Below are positions 51,256 to 61,900 of a stretch of 64,000 nt of DNA, one piece after another. Source of the DNA: Symbiodinium microadriaticum (taxonomy: Eukaryota; Sar; Dinophyceae; Suessiales; Symbiodiniaceae); assembly GCA_001939145.1 (NCBI GenBank), contig LSRX01001521.1, positions 1 to 64,000 on the forward strand, written 5' to 3'. Position numbers and translations under genes: made by a program. Under the pieces are notes generated by a model that was given only the letters and a program-made list of their open reading frames with translations, did not search any database and was not told where the DNA came from. Each line of letters begins with the position of its first letter. The stretch's first letter is position 1.

Positions 51256-51299
51256 GTTTAGGGTTTTAGATTAGGGTTTAGGGTTTAGGGTTTAGGAAA
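51256..51299 (+). repeat. Interstitial telomere repeat
   Basis: GGTTTAGGGTTTTAGATTAG then GGTTTAGGGTTTAGGG units. Confidence 0.8.
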
Positions 51300-51602
51300 C
51301 CCCAAGTTCGAAAGGCTCAAAATTTACTACCCCGAAGCCCTAAATCCTAAATCCCCCAAGGCCCCGAAGCCCCAAAACCCTATATCCATAAGCCCAGGGT
51401 CGAAACACAAAGAGCCAAATCCCCGAGCCCCAACCCGAAACCTCCAAACCATATATAAGGCTGTGTGGCTTTGATTGTCAAGCACTAGGAGCCCTCTAAA
51501 CCTTTTTCAATGCCACTACATCCGAATCCTACAAAGCGAACGCCGGCCTCTTAGAGTAGCTTCTAAAGCACCCTTAATAAACAGCCAAACCTTAAGCCTT
51601 TT

Positions 51603-51675
51603 GAAAATAGGGGACCCTAATATAGTACCCTAAATAGTAGGATCCTTATTATAAGGGACCCCAAAATAAGGTATC
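51603..51675. repeat. Dispersed ~73-bp repeat with palindromic core, copy 2
   Basis: Partner of 51062-51134, with CCTTATTATAAGG at the palindrome centre. It could be a small MITE-like or replication-slippage unit. Confidence 0.75.
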
Positions 51676-51783
51676 CCCTTCTTTTTGAACAGCTATGAAG
51701 GCCTTGTAAGCCCTTGAGCCCTTTTCCGGTCTTCTCAGGTTATGTTTTCATGCCAACGGAGGCACTGACGTGGCTTCCTTCGG

Positions 51784-51832
51784 GTTTCGGGTTTAGGGTA
51801 TTAGGGTTCAGGGTTTCGGGTTTAGGGGGTTT
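51784..51832 (+). repeat. Interstitial telomere-like tract
   Basis: GGGTTTCGGGTTTAGGGTAT followed by AGGGTTCAGGG and TTTCGGGTTTAGGGGG; degenerate TTTAGGG type. Confidence 0.65.
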
Positions 51833-52766
51833 TTGGGGCTTTACTTCACAGGGAGTAGATCGGGGTTTTTCTCCACAAGATTTTGTTTCAGAGGCACGGC
51901 AATGACCGCAGTTTCATGTTCTGGGCTTAGGGATTTTCCGCCTGACCCGAAACTACCCGTTTTGAGCCTTCTATGGATTTTCGGGCTCTGAGCGAGCTCA
52001 AAGTGTGGGAGTTTCAGAGAGCAAGGGATCTCAATCTAGACCCTGCCGAGACGGGGTTTTGTTGTGATATAAGAGATATGCTGCATAAGTTTTCGACATC
52101 CCGAAATGCCGCCCTGATAAGCAGCCTGCTCAACCAGAAAGTATGTGCAACGTCATGACATTCATCATATCAAGCCTCGGAATTCCATTATGTTCTAAGA
52201 ACCTCACAAAGTGCATTCGGAAGTCTGTCTAGCTTCGGGGGCTTAGAGACGAGGTTTTGGGTTTGGGTTTGGGCCTGGGGCATGCCCAAAACAGTTGAAA
52301 GCAACCACTCGGCTGCTAGCCCAGCTTGCGAGCCCTCCCAAGCCCCTTAAACTGTGAGTCAAGTCCTAGACTGTCCTAGACCACAAATTGTCAAATCTGG
52401 GGTTCGGAGTTCGAACCTTGAGCTGAACATCCTAAGCCGCTGCGAAGCCTTTAAGGCCAGTGTGAACCTTAGACGAACACATCTCAAGAAGAAGTCGGGT
52501 TTAGGGTTTGTTGGGCTGAAGCCTTTCGAAGGTCTGGCGCAACGTGAGCCGCGAGGCGAAAAGCTTCATCGCTCTTTGTCTGGAGCTCGCGTCCGGCCCC
52601 TCAGTGTGTCTCTACGTGTGTGTTTTTGGTGTTTTGGTGCGCCTGAGGGCCTTCAGGGGTTCAGGACTCGGGGTTTGGGGTGTCGGGTTTCGGGGATTCA
52701 GGCATGTCGTGCTGTGAAGTTTTAGGTGTTCATCAACAGGAGCTCCCGGTATCATTCAGCAGAGAT

Positions 52767-52843
52767 CTGGTGCTCTCATCATCATCAGCATCATCATCGT
52801 CATCTCATCATCTGCGTCATCACCATCATCATCGCACGCGTCA
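52767..52843 (+). repeat. CAT/TCA microsatellite
   Basis: About 75 bases of imperfect CATCAT-type triplets (ATCATCATCAGCATCATCAT), about 200 bases upstream of the secreted-protein gene. Confidence 0.8.
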
Positions 52844-53040
52844 ACAGTTCAATAGTCGTAGCGCTAATCTTTCCTGGCAGGATGTTGTCTGCCTCAGCTG
52901 AGAATAAGCCCGAATTCGCACAAGTTCCCATAGCACGTCCTGGTTGCTGTTTGGCTTCCTGCGCAACAGATTTATTTGATTTTTTTTCAGAAGCCACCTC
53001 TAGGTCTTTTGAAGAGCCATATACCCTCGTGGTCCGCATA

Positions 53041-53427
53041 ATGTTGGTGTGCACTCTATTCCTCCTGTCCGGGGTGAGCTACGCACAGTGCATGGGCAGT
53101 GGGTGCCAAGCACAAGACGACAAGGTGACCCTGCTCCAGCGTGGTACTGTCGCCTCCAATGATAGAAAGGCGGAGTGGGAATGGAATGCTCCATTGGACT
53201 CGAAGTACAAGGGCATCTGCGACGGATGCATGATCTACAACAGTTTTAATCCAAGAACAAAGTGGTGCGACACTGCAACGGAAGCAGATGGCTCAGGAAG
53301 CAACGGCTGTCAAGACAGGAAGAAAGTGGGCGAAGCATGCGGCCAAGACTACGAGTGCGTCTCGCAGTCCTGTTCACCGGAGCTCAAGACATGCGAGTCA
53401 AGGTGCTCACCTACTGACGCTGCCTGA
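53041..53427 (+). CDS. Small secreted Cys-rich protein
   Basis: 128 residues from ATG 53041. The frame is open further upstream, but that part translates the CAT microsatellite and is unlikely to be coding. A signal peptide is evident (MLVCTLFLLSGVSYA, then QC). A DDKVTLLQR segment precedes a Cys-rich body with about 12 Cys after the signal: CDGCMIYNSFNPRTKWC and VGEACGQDYECVSQSC / KTCESRC. The pattern of paired Cys suggests a disulfide-bonded extracellular or vacuolar protein. No family was assigned. It lies 220 bases upstream of Copia-2 and could be a host gene or an exon of a longer one. Confidence 0.6.
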   Translation: MLVCTLFLLSGVSYAQCMGSGCQAQDDKVTLLQRGTVASNDRKAEWEWNAPLDSKYKGICDGCMIYNSFNPRTKWCDTATEADGSGSNGCQDRKKVGEACGQDYECVSQSCSPELKTCESRCSPTDAA

Positions 53428-53647
53428 TTTGCATTAAGGAACCCTTTTCCGTTTTGAGGTCAACCCGTCTTCAGCTGGAAGCTATCAACAGTGCATCTAC
53501 AACATTGGCACACCCAAATCCCAAAGTTTTAGGAACTCCGGAACGGAGAACTGAGGGCTGTTGCCCTCAAGTTCGAACGGTCCCTACATTCCAAATCTTA
53601 AGCCCTAGACTGCCCTACACCTTAACTCCGAAACGCCCCAGAGAAAG

Positions 53648-53784
53648 TTGCTAAAACACGCTTCCCGGTACCATCATTGTGTACATATGTGAAGGCCATG
53701 ATAAGTGTAGCTAAGTGCTGACTTGACTGACATATTTGGCTCAAGACAAAAGGAGTTGCATTGCACCTTGTCTTGCTGTTTTCA
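53648..53784 (+). repeat. Copia-2 5' LTR
   Basis: TGCTAAAACACG...TTTTCA, matching 63563-63698 with one or two differences (TGC versus TGT at the start). It contains TTTGGCTCAAG at 53735-53745. There is no obvious TATA box. Confidence 0.88.
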
Positions 53785-53787
53785 ACT

Positions 53788-53798
53788 GGTTAACAGCC
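53788..53798 (+). other. Candidate primer binding site of Copia-2
   Basis: GGTTAACAGCC just inside the left LTR, differing in one base from the Copia-1 site GGTTATCAGCC. Confidence 0.5.
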
Positions 53799-53851
53799 TC
53801 ACGTGTACTCTACATATAACTTGTCGGTAGAAGAAGCCTCCCGACGCCATT

Positions 53852-54223
53852 GTGTGTACTGTCGCAGGTAGAGCCAACCCGACAGCTCACTTTCCATATC
53901 AGACTGTGCCACTGTGTATGTGCATCAGTCTTCAGGACTTCAGAGAGTATTGCCAAGAGTTGTCAACTTCTGATTCTGCATTTACCGACTTGTGCTCAGA
54001 TTGCAAACAAGCCGTCAAGCAGTTCGTCCTTTCAAGGTTGTTTCCCGAATACTGGTCGCGTCACACACAGCAGCAGCTCAAGCGAATCAGGTGTAAGGCC
54101 AGGTGGATAAGACTACTCCGTGGTCTCGTCCAAAGAGGAATACAGAGAGCGAGAGAATCAGCCCCACTGTTCGTCCTGCGAAGACGCCCAAGGGCGTTGG
54201 GTATTCCCCGCTACCTCCCTTGA
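53852..54223 (+). CDS. Leader ORF of Copia-2, unknown function
   Basis: 123 residues, basic in the C-terminal half (QQQLKRIRCKARWIRLLRGL) and with Cys/Asp-rich LCSDCKQAVKQFVLSRLFPE in the middle. It is in the same frame as the later ORFs but separated by several stops. No family was recognised. It may be a decayed N-terminal part of the following ORF, a true leader peptide, or chance. Confidence 0.3.
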   Translation: MCTVAGRANPTAHFPYQTVPLCMCISLQDFREYCQELSTSDSAFTDLCSDCKQAVKQFVLSRLFPEYWSRHTQQQLKRIRCKARWIRLLRGLVQRGIQRARESAPLFVLRRRPRALGIPRYLP

Positions 54224-54565
54224 CTGGTCAAGGCCTCTTCCTGTGTGCTCGAGTTTGCTGCCAACGCAAAGGCGTGACTTTGTTGGGCATCCGGTTGCCC
54301 CAACCTGCATCCCAAAGCCCTGTTCACGGGTTAGTAGGATAGGATAGTCCTTGGCAGGGGGGTACGATCGGAAGCCATTGTGGCTGAGGTTCCTGGTGGG
54401 TTGATTGAGGTTTCCCCTCTCCTCACCTGCGATTTCAGTGCCTTTGAAGGTGGTTGTCGGCACCCTGCCGCTCTACCATTGACATTCCTTATCCACAAAT
54501 CGAGTAAAACTCCAGAATCACAAACATTGGATCTGCACACTGCTGTGCATTGCTCAACTTCAGCT

Positions 54566-54640
54566 GTAAGCACCGGTTGGGAAATCCTCCGGCTGCGAGC
54601 CTTGGGAAGCACCGGCTGGGAAATCCTCCGGTTGCGGGGT
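54566..54640. repeat. 39-bp tandem repeat, about 1.8 copies
   Basis: AGCACCGG(T/C)TGGGAAATCC followed by TCCGG(C/T)TGCG occurs at about 54569 and 54608, in the Copia-2 leader. Confidence 0.75.
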
Positions 54641-54733
54641 ACGGTATCTACTCGGATAGAGATCTGGGTACTTGGGCAGGTTTACCCTCCTCATTGCCCT
54701 GTGTAAGCTTCCCTTAGCTCGCGACATCTGTTG

Positions 54734-55948
54734 ATGGGGCTGGAGCAATTTCTTGCATTGCACAACGCTGAATTGGCTGAGCTGTACCATCGAGTGCAGG
54801 GTCGTGGAGGACACTCCAAACAGGTGTACGCACGTAGGCGGGGCGCGTTTTTGGCTATCTTGACGTTCCTTACGGGTTTCATTGCTGGGCGAACTGGTGG
54901 ATCACAGAGACAGCGGCAGCGCCGTTTGGAGCGGGTGCGCAGGCGTCGTGAAACATTGGAACAACCGAACGCCAAACCTGAGCGGGGAGAACTTCTGGTG
55001 GAGTGGTCATCCGAAGAGGAAGAGCGCTCCCGTAGTCCTCCGAGGCCTTCCTCATCCGCTTATCCGTCTGCCAGAGGCTTTGAACGGGGATATAGTTCGG
55101 GGTCGGTTGAGGTGAGTGCCCTTACGGCAGAAGAGGAGTATCCACGTAGCGCGCAGCCTCCCCCTAAGCCTCCGACTGCGAGACCAAAGGGACCATCAGG
55201 TGTCAGGACCCCGACTCCCCCTCCTTCAGGCCGCATTGCGACATCTTCTGTGCCATCTTCTGCGCCTTCTGTTCCTCTAGGTAGACGACCTCCTGCACCA
55301 ATAGAGCGGCCATCTGAGCCAATACAGCCACCAATAGAGCGGCCATCTGAGCCAATACATCCGCCAATAGATCGGCCGGCGAGGCCTACTTTGCGTCAGC
55401 TCGATTATCCTTCTCGGTATTCGGCAGACATCACAACTTTGGCGGAGGGTATTGCTCAGGACCTTACGGTGGACACTGGAGCAGGAGTGATCATCAGCCT
55501 GGATCAGCACGGCGTGTGCGACGCGGTTCCTATTGCACAGGTCCGCGAGATCTTCTCCCTGGTGGGAGCGTCCCCTCGGGCAAGCGTTGTCATTTGTTCC
55601 TACGCGTCTTTGTAATCGCCTCATCGGCAGAGCACGCGAGCATTTGCAGAGGGCTTGGTGAACTTTACCCGGGTGTCTGCATCTTTAGTGCACACTACGG
55701 GCAAGGATAAGCCACCAGGGGACAAGGCATCATTCTTGGAATCGCTGCTGCGGGAGTTGGACAGTCTTTTGGATTTCCCGTTGTCAGTGGTACATTTTGA
55801 CGACAGCTGGCGCGTCACCAATGCAATCGCCGCGCGCGGAGTGCCAACATTGAGAGCGATCACTTGGGACGGCAACAAGCCTCAACGTTATTCGCTGTTG
55901 GAACACGTCAGGTGGCAGATTGAACAGGCAGCCGCTTCGTCGTCATAA
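54734..55948 (+). pseudogene. HAD-phosphatase-like accessory ORF of Copia-2, split by one stop
   Basis: From ATG 54734 (MGLEQFLALHNAELAEL), with a hydrophobic segment (AFLAILTFLTGFIAGRTGG, a possible membrane helix), an Arg-rich stretch, and Ser/Pro-rich low complexity with an 11-residue repeat (PIERPSEPIQP-like, coded at 55298-55380). A C-terminal domain of ~150 residues follows. It has VIISLDQHGVCD, VVICSYAS, a Lys-rich KDKPPGDK and VVHFDDSWRVTNAIAARGV, in the order of HAD motifs I-IV (nucleophile Asp, Ser/Thr, Lys, Asp-Asp). A TAA at 55613-55615 splits the domain, but the frame continues to 55948. The DTGAG before motif I could alternatively suggest a retropepsin; the downstream motifs favour HAD. 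Confidence 0.55.
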
Positions 55949-55954
55949 GTAAAA

Positions 55955-58900
55955 ATGTACGACCCATTGTCAGACTTGTCAAGCACAAGCAACTCAGCAG
56001 ACAACTCAGCATTGGTTAGTGGCATGCCTGCCCAAACAACTTTGGGATCCAACACTTCCTCTTCCTCGAACCGGGAAAGAACCCCCACTAGGGCTATCAT
56101 CCCGACTGGACGATCTCAGGTATCCCGACAGGGGTCGCAGGCATCCTCACCCCATGGGTCGCAAGCTTCTAATCCAGGGATATTTAGCATTGGGGAGTCT
56201 TCCACTGGAAGTGTTAGGAATCCCTCGCCCGGATCCGTTCACCTACACCAGACTAATCAACAGCTCAACGTAGGTGCAGACCCAAGGTTGATAGGGCAGA
56301 TTGCGGCTGAGGCACAACGCCATGTGTCGCATGTTACGGCCGATGCCGAGCAAGCTGTAAGTCAAGCAAATGCAGTGTCGCAGCACACAATGCAACAGGC
56401 TGAGCATGTGGTGTCACAAGCACAGGCCGAAACGCATCACGCAAGGCAGCAGGCAGAGCAGCTAGTTCAGTTGGCGCAAGCCGAAGCAACACAAACTAGG
56501 ATTCATGCCGAGCAACATGAAGCATATGTGAATGCACACATGAACGAGCTACGTTCTGAGCTGTCCGAATGCCTTCAATCACAGGCTATCTTTATGCGAA
56601 CATTGAACAGTCAGCGTGACGCTATGCTAACTTTGGAGCAGAACTCCGAAACAATGATGCAGAAGCTTCGCACTTCGGAAGCCAATCATGCTGAGAGTGA
56701 GCTTGTGATCTCTAGATTGCGGTTGGAGTTGGCTACCCAAGAATCCCAAAATGGCGCGGATCCAAAGCAGCCACCCATTGGAGATATCACGGCTCTCATG
56801 CATCAGGTTGCTGAAACAGCACGTAGGCTAGAGGTGTCTGCGCAGAGCTTTGGGTTGAGCCCAAAGGGTCCTAAGAAGAATAAGTCGGTGCCAAAGGTTC
56901 AGGCTTCTGTCCCCATTGCTCCTAGCAGTTGCTTCGGAAAAGCTGGTAGTAGTGCATCTTCCCAGGTTTTCATCCCCACTACACTTCGTGGTACATCACC
57001 GGGGTACGGCACTTCTGCCGGCCCTTGCATGAACGTGCCACCACCACCTGCCCCAGCTAGGTCATCATCTGCCTCACCTCAGGCGTTTCGGATTGCAACT
57101 GATGATGAGGATGACGGAGATGATGATGATGGCGATGAAGAGGGTGAGGAGGAAGAGGGGGGTGATCCCGATGAACCTGACGATGATCCGATTCAGGATG
57201 TTGATGCTATGCCCGATCCCGTACCTCCTTCAACATCCCAGTTGAAAGAAGAGGATGTGTATAAGTCCAAAGAGCTTAAGGACCTGAAGTTGCCAACCAT
57301 TCCGCAAAACGCTGGTGGCTTTCGTGCATTCCGCAATGCTATGCTTACAACCTTTGCTGCAGTAGATCGAACTGGTAAAGGGGTTATCTTGAAGTGGCTC
57401 CAAGCAGCCCTTGACCCATCTATTACGGCGCAGGCCTCAAAGCAGCTTGAGCAGGACAATGGCGGTCTTCCGCGATTGGATGCACACTTGGCAACATTGA
57501 TGGCAGACAACAAAGTGTTGAAGGGTGATTTCGGAGTTAGTGCGCAGGGTTACATTGAGACATCCCACCGAAAGTCACAACAACCGTGTGGTAGAGTCCT
57601 TTTGGCCTTGTTCTCCAAGCAATTCCGGATTGATAAAGTGCGGGGTACCACGATGTCTCAGCAGACGTTGTTGAGTATCCAACTTGAGGGCTACACACCA
57701 GCGCATTTGACTACGTTCAAAGAGCGTGTCGAATATGTGTTAAACGGGATGCTTGAAACTGAGTGGCCCAGCGAAGAGACACTGTTTCAGTTCGTGTATG
57801 GTCGATTGAAGCCGTGTCGCAGCATGACCAGAACCATTGAGAGAATCAAGGAGTCCCCAAAGGGTTCATCTAGGAGAACATTTCAGTGGATTTGGGCTAA
57901 GCTGACTGAGCACTTAAATGAGCTCAAAGAGGATCAGAACGAGCAGTCAGTTCGAGAAGCTCTCCTTGGTAAAACCGCGAAACAGGAGAAAGCTACCCCG
58001 GTCAAGCCGGAACCCAAAACCAAAGCCACACCTGCCAATCCCGCACCGGCAGCAAAGCAGCCCAAGGGTAAAGGGAAAGGCAAAGGTGAAGCCAAAGGCA
58101 ATGACACACAGCAAAACCAAGGCACCCAGGATGAGGGTAACAAGCCAAAGGCAAAGCCCAAACCCAAGGGAAAGCCGAAAGCAACGCCAAAGACCTCCAC
58201 TGAGCCAGGTCCTAAGGCAACCATTCCTTGCAAGTTCCACGCACAAGGGAATTGCAACCGGGGCTCCAGTTGCCCTTTCTCGCACGAGACACCAAAGTCT
58301 GGACAGCCAAAGGCAAAGTCCCCAGCAGCCACGGCAAAGGCCACCGCCGCAGTAGCCATGTTGCTACCGTCCGGGGTGTCGGCATGCAGCCGCACTCAAT
58401 CTGCTAGGCGAGGATGGCTCACGCGTGCGTTTGAAATGCTGTGTTCAGTATTCACCTGTGTGTTCCCAGAGTTAGCATGCCCTGCCACCGTAGCGCAAAG
58501 TGCTGCGATAGCTGCGAACGTCATGAAAGTAGCTCCGTACTACCATGAGTTCATTGCTGATTCTGGGGCTGGTCGTTCTCTCGAGTCAACCACTTCGTTA
58601 GTCGATCAGGGCATTCCCACGACTGCTTTTGACCAATGCCTGAAGAGTGATGACAAAGTTATCTTCTCTACTGGTAATGGTAAAGTTACTTCGTCGCAAA
58701 CTCTTGGGTTTCAAGGGGAGACGTTCGGTTCTTGGAGATCATACGTGTTAGATTCCTGCCCGAGTGTCAGGAGTATGGGAGAGATGGTTGAGGTTCAGCA
58801 TCTTCCATTCGTGTGGATTCCAGGGCAGATGCCAGCGTTCCTGCCCCCTGGGACCGAAATCAACTTCGATGAGTCGGTAGCGCATTTTGCATGCCGGCTT

Positions 58901-61900
58901 GAAGGCTTCGTGCCAATCTTCCGTGATCGCATTCACTTTGCATTACCTGCTGCTGGCGAACCATCATCCTCCGAGGTCGTGCCAGATAGCGAGGCTGTAG
59001 CTCCGGGTGATACGGCATTTGAGCCGATCCCCGATGTTGATGCGCCTGCTGCTGGAGATTCTGGGGGTGAGGGAGTTGGTGATCTGAGTAGGGAACAAGA
59101 GTTGGTACGTCAAGCAAACAGCACCGAGCACAAGATGCTTCACATACCTAAGAATCCCTACTGCAGTATCTGTCGCAGGAGCAAGATGTATCAAAAACGA
59201 ACCACAAAGAAGAGAGAAGAACCATTGGTTGACAGGGGTAACCTCGATCCCGTTGACAAGTTTGGCCAACGACTAGCTACCGATTACATCGTGCCTACGC
59301 GTAGCGATGGTCCTTCGGTCCAGGTCATTCGGGATGAGTTCTCTGGTCTTTTGCGAGCATATGTCGGCAAACGCACGTCAGAGAATGCGGCACGCAACCT
59401 CTTGCAGTTTGTTGGCGCTGCAGCTTCAGACACTCCAAACGTTCTTGTGAAAACGGATTGTGATCGTTCCCTGACAGCGGCAATATCGCAGGTTGGATGG
59501 GCGCAAGAGCCATCGCTCCAGAATCGGTGGCCTCATAATGCGCAGCTTGAGCGTCACATCCGTACATTGGAAGAAACCACGCGAGCAGCACACTTAGGGG
59601 CTGGTTTTCATCTTCTTCAGGGTTTATGGCCGATTTCAGTGACTTATGCGGCTATTGCTTTGAACATCGTGAAGTGGAAAGGCGAGAAAACCTTTTACGA
59701 GCTTGCGACTGGCGCGCCGTTTCACGGGCCCAGACTTGCTTTAGGCCGCCTTGTGCACTACCGTGTTCATGATGCCTCTAAAAGAGAAAAGTTTGATGCC
59801 AGTACTTTGCCAGGCGTGTTCGCAGGCTGGAAGCTAGATGCTGCATCGGTTTACAAAGGTGCTGTGTACGTCTTAGACTACAACAAACTTCGGACCAAGG
59901 CAATAGGGTTTGAGTTTCCGGTAGCTGTGCCCTTTGAAGAGGTGTTTGTGCCTGACGAAGAGACGTTTCCTCTACAAGTCGCGGCCGACAAAGCACTTGC
60001 AGAATTCAAGGATACAGCGCTAGAAGAAATCACTGCTCTTGATATTCCCTTTTCCGAGGTCAGCTGTGGTCATGAGGCAATTCGTAAGCGAAACGAGTAC
60101 ATAACACTAGATCGCATCATCAAGTATGGACCTACACCCGGGTGCGGAGCATGTGCTTTTGAAACCAAGACACACACGCCTGTTTGTCGCGCGCGCTTCA
60201 ACGCACTTGTCAAGGCTGACCGCATCAGCAAGCCGTCAAAACCACCTGTGTCCGTTGTTGATGACAAAAAGAAGGATGACGGTACGGCATCTCCGCCGGC
60301 TGCATCCATAGATCTCGGGTTTGACGAACTCTTTGAGGATCAGCGTGTCGAAGACTACGCTCCGCAAAGCACAACACTCGAAGGCGAAGCAGCTGGGATA
60401 GAAGACTACTCAGAGTATGTCTTAAGCGATCCCGAAGCAGAAGAGTCAGCACATGCGGCTGTCATGTTGCAAGTTGACGACGACTTCCGAAAGTCAAACG
60501 TTGATCGGAATCGCAATCGCAGAATCAACTTCGTCAATCAAGTGTTGTTCGATTACTCAATCAGTTCTGACCCGCAGATTAGCAACATGGCAGAACAATC
60601 ACATGTCAAATGTGTGCGTGTTGGTCATGATCTTCTTGACTTGCTCAGTCAGGAGGATGTTGAACAGTTGCTAGGCCAGGTTGAGGCATTGCCGGGCTGT
60701 GACGTTTGGGCAACCATGCCTGACTCACAACACTCCGCACAACAGGGACCAAGCGCGGGAACTTCAACCAAGCGGCAACGTGCAAAACAGCGTCAGAAGA
60801 ACGAAAGGATGCTTGCTCTTGCATTGCCTGTTTTTCAGAAGTGCATTGACAACTTTGGTCGACTTTCTGTTGAGTGGCCAGAGGGCTCAGAGTTGCGAAA
60901 ACTCCCAATCTGGGTGGACTTTGAGAAACAGAATGTCATGAGAAGCGTTCGCTGTCATGGATGTATGCTAGGAGCTTGCGGTAAGCACTACCCTGTCAAG
61001 CATCCTCTGGTCGTGAGCACTAACTGTGCCAGAACCTTCGAGACATTGTCGCAGTACCAGTGTGACCAGTCACATGTTCATGAGCACGTCGCTACGCAAA
61101 GAGTGTTTCGCCCTAGCAAGATGGCAAAAGCTATCATTGAGTCGTATTATCCCAGCAAGATTCACACCTTCGCACCTGATCACTCGCATGCATTCGTCAC
61201 GCGCAACTTGTCCAGGAAGGAATGGACTGCACACCCCAAGGCTGTTGAAGCAGTGAAAGCTGAAGCAGCGGGTTTGCGAGCCAACGAGACCTGGGATGAT
61301 AGCACGGTTCGTTTGCTCAGTGACTTGAAGCGCGATGCTCGTGAGAACAACAGGACCGTAAAGATTGCGGATATCCTGACGCTGTGCGACGAAAAGTTCT
61401 CTGAGCTGCCCGAAGAATTTCGTAAGTTCAAGGGCAGAGTGGTGTATCGCGGGGATAAGATATACGACGAGCTAGGCAACTTGGTGCAGTTCACAGACAC
61501 AGCCACCAATCCCACTGCCATCACAGCCTTGAACGTTGCTCTGTGGTTTGCTTGCATGCCCGGAAACACGGCGTCGTCTAGCGATGCCGTCCAGGCGTTC
61601 CTGCAATCGGTCTTACCAGAGGAAACGTGGGTGGCATTGCCGCCAGAACTGTGGCTCGATGCCTGGCATGGCCGCTTCAGGAAGGGTGATAGGGTAGTGG
61701 TGAGGCTAAACAAGTGGGAGGAGCACCTATCCTCCAGACTGAAGGAGATTGGGGGTACTGAACTAGGCTCCTATCCCTCCAACTGGATCTTCACCAGAAA
61801 GGGTCAGGTGCTGTTGTTGTGCATTTACGTGGACGACCTGGTTCTTGCAGGTCCGAAGGGATTACACGACGACTTCTGGAAGGAACTAGGTTCGAGGGTC

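Larger units (their letters stand above)
46674..52725. other. Long region without a convincing gene
   Basis: Continues the degenerate telomere-like composition, with repeated perfect TTTAGGG/CCCTAAA tracts, C-runs (50437, 50899) and a repeated 73-bp motif near 51.06 and 51.60 kb. A short hairpin is at 50797-50833 (GCCTTGTCGTAACTGC with GCAGTTACGGCAAGGGC). A contig join is at 51188. No domain was recognised in any frame. Confidence 0.5.

Noticed and set aside
55480-55500. DTGAG in the Copia-2 leader ORF as the element's protease
   Set aside because: The Gag-Pol already has a protease motif (DSGAG) at the standard place, and the downstream residues fit HAD motifs better; kept only as an alternative.
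53852-55948. One long leader protein spanning the whole Copia-2 leader by repeated readthrough
   Set aside because: The pieces share a frame, but several stops lie between 54223 and 54380; only the single TAA at 55613 is plausible as a recent break.
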